From Daucus carota subsp. sativus (Eukaryota; Streptophyta; Magnoliopsida; Apiales; Apiaceae): DNA of 64,000 bases. Positions within the stretch are counted from its first letter, which is position 1, and each line of letters opens with the position of its first letter. The notes below the pieces were generated by a model. It had not been told where the DNA came from. It did no database searches and saw only the letters and a list, made by a program, of their open reading frames with translations. A program made the position numbers and the translations under genes. The stretch lies in the NCBI RefSeq assembly GCF_001625215.2, contig NC_030381.2, positions 36,640,689-36,704,688 of the forward strand, in the 5' to 3' direction. Below, one piece after another: positions 35,575 through 48,274 of the stretch.

Positions 35575-37898
35575 ATGGATCCACCCCCGTCCCACCCCAA
35601 TCACCACCACACCTCAGCCTGCATCAACTGCGGCGGCCCAACCGCCTTCCCACCACCCCCACACATCTCCGACATCAACTCACCGCCGCCAGTCTACGTT
35701 CCCATTCGAGCTCCAGCAATCAATCTCCCCCCAAATCCCCAAAACACCCAACAACAAATCATCCTAACCCCAGTTCCCCAGGCCCAAGAAATCTCAATTC
35801 TTGAACCCCCTTTTAATTTCCAGACCCCTATTAAGAAAATCACTTCTCAATCTGACATTCAGCATTTTAAGGAATCACCCGTTTGTAAAAACTTCTTGGG
35901 CTTTGTTGTTTCGCTCTCTGAATCGATAAGGGGGCATAAATTGTCTGACCCATGTCACCAATCAGGGAAAATATTGGGCCTTTTGTCAGTTCTTGAAACC
36001 CTAGAGAGGTTTGTTGATGAGATTCCTCCGTTGCCTCAGGCTGCGAGGTACGGGAACTTAGCGTATCGAGATTGGCATGAGAGAATGACTGAAAAGGCTG
36101 AGTCTTTTGTGGGGGAGTTGCTGAGTGATGAGCTGAAGGGGGCTGTTGTCGAGTTAGTTCCTTATTTTACTGATAGTTTTGGGAATTGGAATAGGGTTGA
36201 TTATGGGACGGGTCACGAGACGAATTTTGCTGCGTTTTTGTATTGTTTGGCCAGGTTAGGTGTTATTAAGAGTGAGGATTATCATGCTGTAGTTTCGAGA
36301 GTGTTTGTTAAGTACTTGGATTTGATGAGGAGGTTGCAGCTGGTTTATAGTCTTGAGCCTGCGGGGTCTCATGGTGTTTGGGGACTTGATGATTATCATT
36401 TTCTGCCATTTATATGTGGGTCGTCTCAGTTGGTTGATCACAAGTATATGAAGCCGAAGTCGATTCATAATGATGATATTATTGAGAATTTTTCGAAAGA
36501 GTATCTGTATCTATCGTGCATTGCGTTTGTGAAGAAGGTGAAGAAGGGTTTGTTTGCGGAGCATTCTCCTTTGTTGGATGATATTAGCGGTGTGCCAAAT
36601 TGGAAGAAGGTTAATGGTGGGTTGCTTAAGATGTATAAGGTGGAGGTTTTGGAGAAGGTTCCTATCATGCAGCATTTCTTGTTTGGATCGATCATTCCGT
36701 GGTAAGATATCTATACTTGATTTTGATTACTGTAGGCTGTAGCAGTTACTAATTACTTTTGGATATGCAATAGCCGGTAGGCCTATGCTGGAGTTAAGTA
36801 ATTATTGTGGAGTTGAAATTCTAATGGTGCAAGTCATTATCTCTTACTAATCTAGCTTAGTATAATATAAATTTTTAGTTAATATAATATGCTCTATGAA
36901 CTGTAAAAGAATCCGATACCGCTATTGCTTTAGAACAATAATTAATAGCTTGTGTGCATATGTAGTTAACAAACTTAACTCGGCAATACCTTTAATGGCA
37001 AGCTATCGGGAGGCAAAGAACAAAATTAGGTTAGCTTGTAACAAGGAAGATATAAATTTGATGTCGGGAAGTCAGGGTGTATTGTCATCTTATGGCTTTT
37101 CAACTTTTTATTGCTTATGCATGCAATATGTTTCATAAGAAGTTGATATATATATACTGTATTTATCAATAGATCCATTTTGGATCGAATACATACAGAA
37201 AGAATGACGTATTGTATGAAAGTAGGATATCAATATTTGCTACTGTCTCAAGTTTGATTTAATTTACTCTATACCTGTTTGGCCAAGGGAGACTCCTTTG
37301 GGTTACTTGGAGTAAATTTTGGTGTAATTGATAGCATGATAAAAAAGCAATGTCTTTTTAGCCCTGAATCGTGATGCGACCAGAACATTTCAGTGTCCCT
37401 GATCTTTACTCATTAGCGAACTAGCACATAACTTTATTGCAACTGTGGAGATCCTGATGATATATAATGCTTCACTGATAAAGCTCATTTACAGTTTTAA
37501 TGTTGACACCATCCCTTGTTTTCTAAATAGGAATTAGTGGCAGACACTACATATATATTAGTTATGCACTGCCATAATGTTGTTTTATGTTACCAATTTA
37601 GTGGAGTCCGGAGTTGTAATCACAATTTGAAATACCGAAGCTTTGTTTCACCTCCACAGTGTACTTCATAGCTTCTGTCTTCATGTAGTTCTTTGCTCTT
37701 TTATTGAATCTTAAACCTTTGATGGACTATGAAATTTAATTGCTAGAATTGCATTAAAGCACACCTTTACGCATACCTTGTAACCACAATTTAAGCAGCT
37801 TGTCCGTTTTTTTTCCTTGATTAAAGTGGTTCCTTTTTTCTCATTTCATATATCATTATGCTAATATATTCTGATGCTTTTACAATTTCAGGGAATAG
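35575..37898 (+). CDS. PTPA: Serine/threonine phosphatase 2A activator (PTPA)
   Basis: PTPA is a peptidyl-prolyl isomerase-type chaperone that activates protein phosphatase 2A catalytic subunits in cytosol and nucleus. Two coding exons, 35575-36701 and 37892-37898, give 377 residues. The second contributes only the end of Trp, then Glu and TAG, so the protein ends IIPWE. After a Pro/His-rich start with CINCGGPTAFPPPP, the PTPA fold runs from about residue 85 to the end. Signature stretches include YGNLAYRDWHERM, ELVPYFTDSFGNWNRVDYGT, GHETNFAAFLYCLARLG, GVWGLDDYHFLPFICGSSQL and VLEKVPIMQHFLFGS. The ATG at 35575 is preferred over an in-frame one at 35464, which directly follows a TATA-like element (TTATATAG, 35457-35464) and would lie upstream of transcription start. 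Without the second exon, translation would stop one residue earlier in the intron, an almost silent difference. Confidence 0.95.
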
Positions 37899-39700
37899 GT
37901 GTATCAGTCAACATAAGCTACATGACGCTTTTCATGACTTTTGTCTGTAGAATGTAAGCAATGGAGAGTACCGGGGATGAAATACCTATATATGTAGAGA
38001 GAGAGAGAGGTTACTTGCTAATAAATGATTGGATATGTTTCATGTGTTTAAAGAACTTTAGTTGTAATTTCACCCCCAAAGGTTAGAAATGGAAGTGGCT
38101 ATCCTGATACCTATGAAATGATTATACACAGTAGTAGCTACTTCTTGCTGAGAATTCTAAATGTATGGCAGATTGTGCAGTTTTATGTTTCATGAGTTCT
38201 CTAATTTTATATCATCCTGTGTTAAAATGAAAGATTTTCTCGATTTCATGTCAAGATACATATATTTGTAATCTTGATTTTTGCATTTAAAAAATTTCAT
38301 GTAATGTGCTATGTGTATCGTATATTTTGAGGCCAATAGGACTTGTATTACAGTAATACTGTGCTCAGGACCTTGGTCAACACATTTTAAGGATATGACC
38401 ATATCTTAGTTAATGGATTAGAAGATCTAGTGTCAAATTTGGCTTTCTATGACTAGTGTAAGATCTGTGCACATACTAGTGGCACATTTCATTTATAGGT
38501 TTGTTTTTATTCGGTTAGTTAAAGAGTAGCATGTTTCAGAGCAAGTGATGCTTCCCTCAGCTCTTCTCTTTTGAAATAGAACTCCATGTTCCAGTATACA
38601 AGTGATGTTATATTAAAGATAGCACGGTCCTGTGTTTGTCTTATGGCAATTTAAGCCTAGTTTATAGGATATAGAAGGATCTATGATGAGTTTGCACGGA
38701 TCAAACTCAGACATAAGATTGCTTAAATGCCTTGGTGAATTCGCCTTCTAATCATGCCCTCGAGGAATTCCATTCTGTTGTAGAAGAAGTTATGATTTGT
38801 AGATTGTGGAATGTGAACAATGAGAGCACTTTTTGCACGTTTGATGGAATGTAGAATTCCCACTTACACCTTAACAAAGCCAAATTGGTCTGCATTTTTC
38901 ATACCTTCAATGGGAGTCATCATTTTCAAACCTTCATTAAAATTCGCATGAGCAATCCAACAGCCCCAATATGTTTCTTCTTCATGGACAAAATTGAACA
39001 TAACAAAATTATTTCCATTTAAAATATATAAATATTGTTGAGGAAAGATTTAATTGATAAAATTGAAAAAAAAAAGAGAACAATTGTTATCTATTCCTTT
39101 TTGCATTCAGATTGAAATAATATGCAAAATTTGATTCTCATTTTTCATCATTTTCTATTTCCATTGGAGATAGATTATAGAATATTATGAAAGAAAATCT
39201 ATCTTTATTAAATTCTTAACAAAATTTGATGATGTCAGATTTGGAATTAATAAACAGCTGACGAGTGCTTCCCCTGTTTATTCATAAATTATGCTGTGGC
39301 TACATTCGGGTATTTAAAAAAAGAGTTTTTTCCTTAAAAAGTAAAACAATCGGACGAGAAAGTTCCCGACGAAAAAGAATCGGATGAGAAAGTTTAATTT
39401 AACTGAAGGAAGAAATAAGAGAAAGATTTATTTTATTTTTTTGAAGAAAAATAAGAGAAAGATGATAAATTCATAAATAAATTCACTGCCATCTAATTTC
39501 ATTTCGGAACGTGCATAAAAAACCCATGAAGTGTGATAATTTTTCAAGTTCTGCAAAAAATCACAAACCAAAATATTGAACAAAAAATAAATTAATTCCA
39601 AAATGGTAGAAAAATAAAATGAGTGCAACCCAAAATAAACCCAAGAGGGGTTTTAGGGTCTGCCACTGCCTACACATATGTAGCAGCAAGTGTGTATAAA
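37899..39700. other. PTPA 3' flank and spacer before DAPB
   Basis: The first 250 bases look like 3' UTR (with a GA run near 37999-38008). The rest is AT-rich spacer without a supported gene. Confidence 0.5.
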
Positions 39701-39702
39701 CT

Positions 39703-39710
39703 TATATATA
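39703..39710 (+). promoter_or_regulatory. Probable TATA box of DAPB
   Basis: TATATATA is followed about 30 bases on by a CACTGCTCCACCACTGC leader. The untranslated first exon ends at 39792 (CAG|GTAAAT), and a leader intron runs to 39957 (TTTAG|G), 16 bases before the ATG. Confidence 0.5.
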
Positions 39711-39973
39711 CAAGATAGCACTGCTCCACCACTGCAGCTGCAAAATCTAACATCTGGGTCTTGTTTATATCACTTATTTCTTTTATAAACAGGTAAATCT
39801 CACCTTATTTACTCATTTTAAAGCATTCTTGTGGTGTTAATTGTACTTATGTTATGATATTGTCTGCTTAAATGTGTTAAACCCTAGTTCTTGAATTCTT
39901 GATTAATGTTTAAAAGTTATCATTTTTATGTTGCTAATTTTTTTTTTATGTGTTTAGGATTGGTGTATACATA

Positions 39974-42900
39974 ATGATGGCAGTTCTTGAAGTCCCAATT
40001 AATGTCTTTGGACAAAGAAACAATTTTTCATTCTCAAGTAGCAGAAGACCCCCTAATTATGCTTGTGGTATTCGAAAGGCGAGATCTTTTGTGTTGGTTT
40101 CAGCTACATCGCAAAGCCCAGTTCAATCTGTTGAGGAGAACACTTCGATTGTTTCGCAGAAGTTTGCTTTTCCTATTATGGTATTAGTACTTGTACAATC
40201 TTGATTTACATTTGGTATTGATGTGAATGGAAGGTTGATTTGGGTTTTGATTTAGGTGAATAGTTGTACTGGGAAAATGGGGAAGTCAGTTATAGAAGCA
40301 GCGATGAATGCTGGGCTTGATCCGCTTCCTGTATCGTTTTCTTGTGAGGAGGATTCTGGTAAGATTATTGAAGTTGGGGGAAAGGACTTTGAGCTGTACG
40401 GTCCTAAGGAAAGAGAGGATGCTCTGGCCAAAGTTTTCAATGAAAATCCGGGTTTGATTGTGGTGGACTACACAGTGCCTATGGCTGTGAATGGTAAGCA
40501 TTTGTGATGATTTTATAGGGTAATATAAGGAACAAAGAACCGGATGTTTCTTTTACAGATCTCTGCATCTTGAAAGCCTTATATATTGTTTGAAACGGAG
40601 ATCAAATATATACTCTTAACAAATATGAGAGAGTGTGATGCATTTGTAGGAAAAATGAGTAGGAAGGAGAATGTAGCCTTCTCTGTCAAATTGGTGGGAT
40701 TGAGCACTAGTTTAATTTGCTAAAAATAAACTAAGGAAGATATCAAAAATAAATGTTCGCTCATGTATAAACTGCATTCCGTTCCCTCCCAATTACGTAT
40801 ATTCCAACCAAGATAAAAGCAACACCCGAGTGCTATAGAGATACAATCAGTCTCTACCCATATGAATCTGTATGTTCTGGATTACCATTGGCCTCTTTAC
40901 ATAAGCGCTACAACAGCATATGAGCTTAAACCAGAAACTCCTCATATTAAAAGAGCCACATCCTAGACATTGAATACCAAGAAGGGGTTCGTTATTTTAT
41001 ATTAGAGTTGAAATTATGGATGCACTAGTCTGCCTATCCTGCCTATTTCAAGTTGTAAATTATACTTGTATTAATAGAAGACTGTCTACATCAACTTTCT
41101 CAGAAGTTTGTGTTCCGTAATGTTTCCCTCAGATTTAGCATTGATGTTCATACTTGATGTGTAGCTAAGTGAAAAATGGTCCCATTAGTTGGTGTAGAAG
41201 TAGACTATTATATACAGAGTTTGTATCATATGAATCTGGAAGTTGAGTTATTATTCACTTTGATTTATAAATATGTATTGATAAGCTACATTATTATTTT
41301 GAAAAACCACTGAACATGACGATCAGATAATGCTGATTTATACTGCAAACTTGGAGTACCTTTTGTAATGGGAACCACTGGCGGCGACAGGGAACGACTG
41401 TACAAAACTGTTAAAGACTCAAATAATTATGCTGTGATCTCACCTCAGATGGGAAAACAGGTGTTGAATCATTTATATAGTAGACCTGGTATTATGTCAC
41501 ATTTTCTTTTTATTCTTGTTAATTTTACTTATTCAATTTTGGTTTAGGTCGTTGCTTTTCTTGCTGCAATGGAATATATGGCCACACAATTTCCTGGAGC
41601 CTTCTCAGGGTATAGCATGCAGGTACATTTGTTTCTGTTAAGATGCCACGGATATTGGGTGAATAATTATGCTATCCAAGGTCATGCATCAGTATATCCC
41701 ATCATCTTTAATTTATTAATATTTGCAGTTGTGTAAATTTTTAACAATTCTAATGCACACATCTATTGTTCTGCGATGTGGCTGGGATACATCATGTGGA
41801 GTCACCACCAGTCTACTTCATGTGCAATGTTTTTGTCAATGGTTCACTCAGATTATGTATTAATTTAGTGGATTTTAAAATGAACTAGAATGTATATAAG
41901 AAGGGATAAACCAGCCAATGAACCTAGCATGCAAATTAGTTTTAAATTGAAGTCTTCTAAACTACAGAAGCTACGTTAGAGTTGTATAATAATCAATACA
42001 TTTTCTATGTAATGTATACTTTTCAATATATTCTGATGCTTATTAACTGTAACTCCCCAGGTTTTGGAGTCCCACCAAGCCAGCAAGTTGGATATATCCG
42101 GAACTGCCAAGGCTGTCATTTCCTGTTTCCAGAAACTAGGGGTGTCCTTTGACTTAGATCAGGCATGTTTATGAATTATGACCTTCAAATATTATTTCTG
42201 TGCTTTCTTACACTTTTATTCTTGCCTATAAAGATTGGTTTAGGTTTGTATTGTCACTTTATATACTGTTTGACCATCTGAAGGATCCCTAATCTATTAC
42301 TCCTACAAGTCTATGACTTACGAAATTTTTATATGAATATTATTAGGTACAACAAATTCGCGACCCAGACCAACAAATTGAGTTGGTTGGTGTCCCCGAG
42401 GAGTACCTATCTGGTCATGCATTCCATATGTATCATCTTACATCCCCTGATGAAACGTAAGTTCAGCTTGTCTTCCTTTCGGTTTCTCTAATTTCTGTTA
42501 TGTCCCAGGACTCACCAAGTTTAGTGCTTTGCAGAGTTTCTTTTGAATTTCAGCATAATGTTTGTGGTAGATCCATTTATGCAGAGGGTAGCATTGATGC
42601 CGCATTTTTTCTTGCCAAAAAGGTGATTGTGTCTTCTCACCTTATATCAATCCCTATTGCGAACCCTAAATGACTGAAATGTTTTAGTTAGTCTGATATC
42701 ATCCTATATTTGTCTTTCTGGCTACAGCCTTTCCTTCACATATAATCTGTAGTTATAAACTTATTACATGTCATTCTCCCCGATCCCATGACCTTGTTAG
42801 AGGATTGAATACTCGTTCCCTTGCGCCTCTACATGGCCTCCCCCTATTCTTAAAAACCTAATGCATTAAGAAATAGGTATCATACCACTAAAGCAAGATA

Positions 42901-43048
42901 TGCTGCTCCTATTTTAACGTCATTGCTCTTTCATTTGTCTATCCTTTAGGCTGATTGTAATTATTATGTGAAATTGCAGGTCCGGTCAAGAGCAGAAAAG
43001 CGGCTCTACAACATGATCGATGTCCTACAAGAGGGCAACATGCGATGA
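39974..43048 (+). CDS. DAPB: 4-hydroxy-tetrahydrodipicolinate reductase, plastid
   Basis: It reduces 4-hydroxy-tetrahydrodipicolinate with NAD(P)H in the diaminopimelate route to lysine, in the plastid. Eight coding exons: 39974-40180, 40256-40493, 41327-41460, 41548-41622, 42061-42162, 42347-42456, 42535-42622 and 42980-43048, giving 340 residues, close to Arabidopsis DAPB1/2. Residues 1 to about 52 are Ser/Arg-rich and look like a transit peptide. The nucleotide-binding loop is VNSCTGKMGKSV (from residue 70), with Ser where the family usually has Gly. GTTGG follows in the middle exon. The substrate-binding signature ESHQASKLDISGTAK starts at residue 221, with the key Lys at 227. The last exon encodes RLYNMIDVLQEGNMR. 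Intron 5 uses a GC donor (CAG|GCATGT). A leader intron precedes the ATG, and two adjacent ATGs (39974, 39977) both fit. Confidence 0.95.
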
Positions 43049-43741
43049 AGGGGGATTTTTTTATATTTGAACTTGTATCAACTTCAGTTTTGGAACTGTA
43101 GACTGTAGAGTGAGAGTAGAATCTACAATATAGTAGTTTGGTTTGTTTAGTGTAATCAATGATACATCTGTGACCATTGTTCTGTTGGATTCAAGTTGAG
43201 CTTAAACTTGGGCTGATTATTTTAATATCAGCTTTATATAGACATTCAGCTTTAAAATCAGATGATGTTTGTAGTCGAAGGATTACATGATTACCACTTG
43301 GCTAATTGATGGTATACAATTTGAACCAATATGTTTTTTAGAATGCTCGATTTACTCTAAAACACACAAGGGATGCTCTTTCATTCTCTTTGTTAATAAA
43401 CATAACATTCAGGCTGGGCCATAATAGAGTTGCTACCATTTATGTATTCAAGTTTATGGTTTGTTGAAGGAAAAGGCCCCAGGAAAATGTAGAATTAGTG
43501 TTATGCAGGGATGACCAAAGACTTGATAACAGTATTATGTCTAGAAAATAGTCTAAATTGAACAAGCTCCATAAGACCATACACAACTTCAAACCAGTTT
43601 AGAAAGTTCTAAAGTAGAAACCCAATCAAGGGAAAAACAGATGTAACAAGCACAATTAGAATACACAAGTGACATGTTCAGATGCTCTGTCAGACCAGCC
43701 ATTCTTGAGTTGGGGAAAGTCAGTTGGGATTGAGTCTGAGT
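43049..43741. other. Convergent 3' regions of DAPB and SDE3-like A
   Basis: The genes end tail to tail about 690 bases apart. The sequence is plausible 3' UTR on both strands, without another gene. Confidence 0.6.
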
Positions 43742-46369
43742 CTAGTCAGTCAGACTCAGCTGTGATATAACTTGCGGATCGAGGGTCATGTACAGTTCAC
43801 TATTCCGGAGTCTTTCAAAGTAAGATGTCCTTAATCCATTATTCCTTGCAATTTTGGAGCGAACCCATCTGGGACAGTTACCTGGTTTACCAGTAACTAC
43901 TACGACTGTGTTCTCGTTTGCAAGATTGGACAAAGGCACCAGAGTTTCTGGCTCAACTGCAGACGAAGCATCCACAAGAAAGATGTGACTAAAGTGTCCT
44001 GCTTGTAGCCCCTCGTGGTGTAGCCGAAATGTACTCATGAAAGTTGACAAGATTAATCTAAATTTTCGGAGTTCTGCAAGTGGAGGACAAGGAAAAAGCT
44101 CTTTTTCTTCTTCATACGGGCAATGAGGTAGTATGTCACCAGGTACCTCATCCAACCCTCTAAATGCAGCATTCGATCTGAACATATCCGATATAGGAAT
44201 TTCTTTCTGCAGGTTTATCATGAACACATCACATGCACTGTTTGAAGGTGCGCATATTAGTATCCGATTTAGTGGAGAGATCCTTAATAATTGAAGCACT
44301 GCATCTTGAATCACTTTTCCAGTACTTGTCAATGTTTCTTTGGAAACCAATTTATTCCTTACTCTACTTACAGAAAGTGGTCCTTCCACGAGATAAGGAA
44401 ATGGTCTCTGATGCATTATAATCTCCTCTGCAGCACAGATTTGTTCTCGTTTAAAAGTCAGATGCAACGGATGAAGCTCCTCCAAAGAAACATTGTTACT
44501 TCTTGGAATGATGTCGGGGAAGAGGAAATTCCTGACCACCACATCTGATGCAGCTTCAACCGCTTTGTGAGCCCGTTTTAGGCAGACCCTATTTAATGAG
44601 AATTTAACATCATATTTGCACTCTGAGTAATGCTGATCATAAAATCCTTTGTCAAACTCAACCAATATATGCTTGCTCTTTTCAATGCGATAGATGATAC
44701 CCTGTTTAATAACATCAAGTGAAACAAAATGAAATTTCATATTTGTGAAATCTGCAAGACTTGAAATAGTACATTTGAAGAATATAAATAAATAACATGC
44801 AGATTGTTAATCAAATAGCTTTTAGTTTAAATGGTTACTGTTTTAAATACTGAATATAGACGAAGCAGGTTCAACACAAGGAGGAAATTTTTATGCATTA
44901 TGCTTCTACAGGTAAAGGTGCCTCTACTCTTTGTATTAGTGTATCAGCTGATGAAATTTGACTAGATAAGAGAACTAAACCTTGAATGGTGTGTCATCTG
45001 TGTCTGATGGCCGTACATAGGCAAAGTCTTTAGATAAAAGGAAAGGCCTCTTCTCAGGAATGGAATCCATTTCAAATTGCACAAAGGTTCTATTTTCATT
45101 GTCATCACTACTACACAAGTTCTTGGATTTCCCATTTCTTCGATGTATCTCTGCCCTGTGCAGCTCCAGAGAAACATTCTTCATTTTCACCTCCATGGAT
45201 ACATTCTCCATTTCGAACCCATCCCATTTCTGAATTAAACAAAACAAAAGTTGTATTGACAATTTGAAAGATAATTGCATAACTTATAAGATTAAATGAA
45301 ATTACCTTGTACAAGAATTTCACAGGGCATGTACACTAGTCACCACTCAAGAATTATAAAACAAACCTCCAATTTAAACCAACAGTAAACTTATTTTCTT
45401 CATGCTCATTTCAAGCTTCTTTCAGGAATTAATTTCAAACATGAATGAGGAATATGAATGATAAAGCATGCTAGTATTTTAGTACACCGTTTACTTGTAA
45501 TGGACCTGGTTTGTAAGTTCATAAATTAAGATATTAAATGTAAAAATTTAATACTGATACTTGTTACTTTTAGGTACATATACTCTGTGATATCAACGAA
45601 TTCTTCATGTTATTCACCTAGAGGAGAATGGAAGTTTTTTAGGTACCTCAATATAGTAGTCCTCCGAGTAAAGCAGAGCTGCAAAGTAATCCTTATATGT
45701 CAAAGGTGACAAAGGCTTCTTGAGAACTTCTGGTACAATATCTCTCTTAATCAAATCTTTGATATCCTCCGGAACAGTGAACAGAGGTAATGCACCCTTC
45801 TCAACCCAGATGTACTTGGTTTTGTTCTGTTGGGTTGTTGAGCTACACGAATCTGAAGACAAAACTGGTTTGAAGATTGGAGAAATTTTCGGAGAAGATA
45901 GGGGTTTCTCATATGAAGATGGATAGGAAACCAAAGAAGAGTCAAGGGACGAATGCAACCTATGCTTGCTGCTTAACTCTTGATCTATTAACCGATGCTC
46001 AAATGCTCCTACTCTAGTGTTAGGCTTGCTATGAGAATCATCAATAACCTTCTCTGATTTACTATCTGAAGAACTACTAACTACCACTGCCTCGGTCCTT
46101 AAAGTAGATGATCTATCCTTAAAGTTCGATGATATATTTGAGGAATCCAAGCAATTAAACATTTGATTATGGCCTAGGTGATGAGTACCCCGGAAAGGAT
46201 CATAACTTGTATGAATCTGATGAATATCAGAAAAGGGGTGCTTTTGATTTTTAGTTGCGTTACTTTTATCTACATAACTTGTGCCCAAGATTTCAATTTC
46301 ATGGTTAGGATCAGATTGACATTCTGGTGTGTCTTTTCGGCCAAAAATCCAGCCCAAGAACTTCAACAT
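43742..46369 (-). CDS. SDE3-related helicase-like protein, degenerate, copy A
   Basis: Three coding exons, 46369-45647, 45229-44981 and 44701-43742 (all phase 0), give 643 residues related to SDE3/MOV10 superfamily-1 RNA helicases of RNA silencing. Residues 1 to about 180 are Ser-rich and disordered. LPLFTVPEDIKDLIKRDIVP, KPLSPLTYKDYFAALLYSED, WDGFEMENVSM and KRPFLLSKDFAYVRP match the SDE3 region before the helicase core, and YDVKFSLNRVCLKRAH and RNFLFPD follow. Of the core, motif Ia (CAPSNSACD, 474-482) is good. Walker A appears split, with GPLSV then about 14 residues and STGKV (450-454). DEAG reads VDAS (557-560), and motif III reads GKPGNCP. The protein ends before the whole RecA2 half, so ATPase activity is unlikely. 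A leader intron (46529-46383) removes an upstream ATG at 46393. Copy B lies 3.4 kb upstream, same strand. Confidence 0.85.
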
Positions 46370-46941
46370 GTTGTTTCTACCTCTGATACACATACAAATA
46401 ATGAAAAATGAGAGTTAGTCTATTAATAAACAGCATTTCATTAATTCATTCTGACAAAGTAATGGCATGCATGCTGCTGCTTCTGGGATTCTGTGTGTGT
46501 AATGACTAATTTGGAAGTAGAGGGCTTACCTGAAATTGATCAGAGATTTTGTTTCTTGATGAGTTGAGAGAAATCAAAGGAGATGACCAAAGTAAATTGC
46601 CATAAGTTGTAACAAGATCTTTTTACATTTCCTAAACATGGAGAACAGGAGACAATGAGACTGCTCTCTCTTGAGGATACATAATTAAGGTTTGCTACAA
46701 GTCTCCATACTTATGTTGGAGCATATCAAGAAAAAAGTTGTACTATGAGCTACGGAGGAGGATGCAACTACTAATACTTATTTCCAAGACGCTAGTGATA
46801 TGGTGTCATGCAACTATAGGTCACTTTTCTGCACTTATCTTGACTTAACAATCTTGGATATTCGGGTCTATTGCATTTATAAAATAATCGGCTTATAAAC
46901 TAAGCAACTACAATGATTCTATAAATAAAGCATGTTAATGT
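46370..46941. other. Leader exon, leader intron and promoter of copy A
   Basis: On the minus strand, AATTTCAG|GTAAGC at 46530/46529 and TATCAG|AGGTAG at 46383/46382 define a likely leader intron. The remainder up to 46941 is the presumed promoter. No TATA box stands out. Confidence 0.5.
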
Positions 46942-47360
46942 GGGTGTTTGGCTAAGCTTCTTATAAGTGCTTCCGGGCTTCTTTTAGCACTTTAAGTAGC
47001 TTCTACTTTTTACGTGGTGTTTGGCAAAAATAAGCAGAAGTGCTTATTTTGGGTTTTTAAGCCAGAAGCTGGAAGCTAAACATGCTAGCTTTTTTTGAGC
47101 TTTTCCCGTGATTTGCATTTATTATGAAGTTTTAAAAATTTTAATATATAATAAACTTTATTTTTTAATAAAGTTTTTAATATTTTAATAATTTGATTTT
47201 TTTTAAAATTTATACATTTAAATTACCAAACACTCAATTGACTTATAAGAAAAAATTATCCAAACACTTTTAATAACTTATAAGTCAAGTTCACTTATCA
47301 ATTATAATCCACTTCTTTATTTTAAGCAATAAGTCACACTTTTAAGTTAAGCCAAACGCC
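46942..47360. mobile_element. hAT-like MITE, GGGTGTTTGGC ends
   Basis: Starts GGGTGTTTGGCTAAGCTT and ends AAGTTAAGCCAAACGCC, with subterminal CTTATAAGTGCTTC versus GACTTATAAG repeats. No coding capacity. A related element lies in the first DHODH intron (54462-54706). Confidence 0.7.
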
Positions 47361-47399
47361 TACAATGTCTCTCTCAAACAAATGTATAATCACTTTTGG

Positions 47400-47977
47400 T
47401 AGGCCTGTACGCGGTTCGGATTGGTTCGGTTGGAGGGTAATAACCGAATCAAACCGCAACTTGCGGTTTTCTAAAATCTCAAACCGCGACCAAACCGTTG
47501 GTTAAAAAAAACCAACCAAATCCACCCACGTAATTGCGGTTGGTTGCGGTTTGAGTTGCGGTTCAACCGCTAAAATAGTTAGACAAAGAAGTTCTATCAT
47601 ACACTCTGATATAAGTTTCCATTTGGAGCATGAAATAAATTACAGTCATGGACACATTGACTAATTTATATTGGGCCTTGCTCAAAGAGTCCAAATTTCA
47701 TTAATTTAGTAACTTTTTTTAATTTATGTGAATATCTATATGTAAATATATAAACATATATAATAAAAATATTTAAATTTATATAATGTGCGGTTGGCGG
47801 TTGCGGTTGGTTTTTTGCGGTTTTAAAAAAAATGAATCCGCAACCAAACCGCAAATTAATGGTTATTAAAAAATCCATCCGCGATCGTCCACATTGTGCG
47901 GTTATCCATAATACACGGATCGGTTGCGGGTGGTTGTTGCGGTTGATGCGGTTGAGCGGATTGAATGTACAGCCCTA
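47400..47977. mobile_element. Non-autonomous hAT element with intact 8-bp duplication
   Basis: Termini TAGGCCTGTAC and GTACAGCCCTA, flanked by a perfect 8-bp repeat ACTTTTGG (47392-47399 and 47978-47985). Both ends are rich in GCGGTT / AACCGC, the same style of subterminal repeat as the 9122-10509 element. An open frame at 47666-47878 has no recognisable product. Confidence 0.88.
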
Positions 47978-48274
47978 ACTTTTGGTAAAAGTTTGGAAAC
48001 ACTTTTTAGGTCTCGCATTTTCTCACACGACAACTAGCTTAGAGCATCGCAGCAGTGTCTTAGTGTCTTCCTTATAAATATTATAAAATATTGAATCCTA
48101 GTGATTTAGGACAAGATTTTGTATTTCAACTCCAACAATGATCCTTATAATTCATTCCTTATTATTATTATAATAATAAATTTGGAAAAGGATTGATAAA
48201 AGATGGAAGGAAGAGAGAGAAAATAAGTTACAATAGGAGAGAGAAATGATTTTTTTTATTAAAGAAATCAAATA

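Noticed and set aside
46370..46393. Upstream in-frame ATG for SDE3-like copy A
   Set aside because: It falls inside a leader intron with a good donor (46529) and acceptor (46383).
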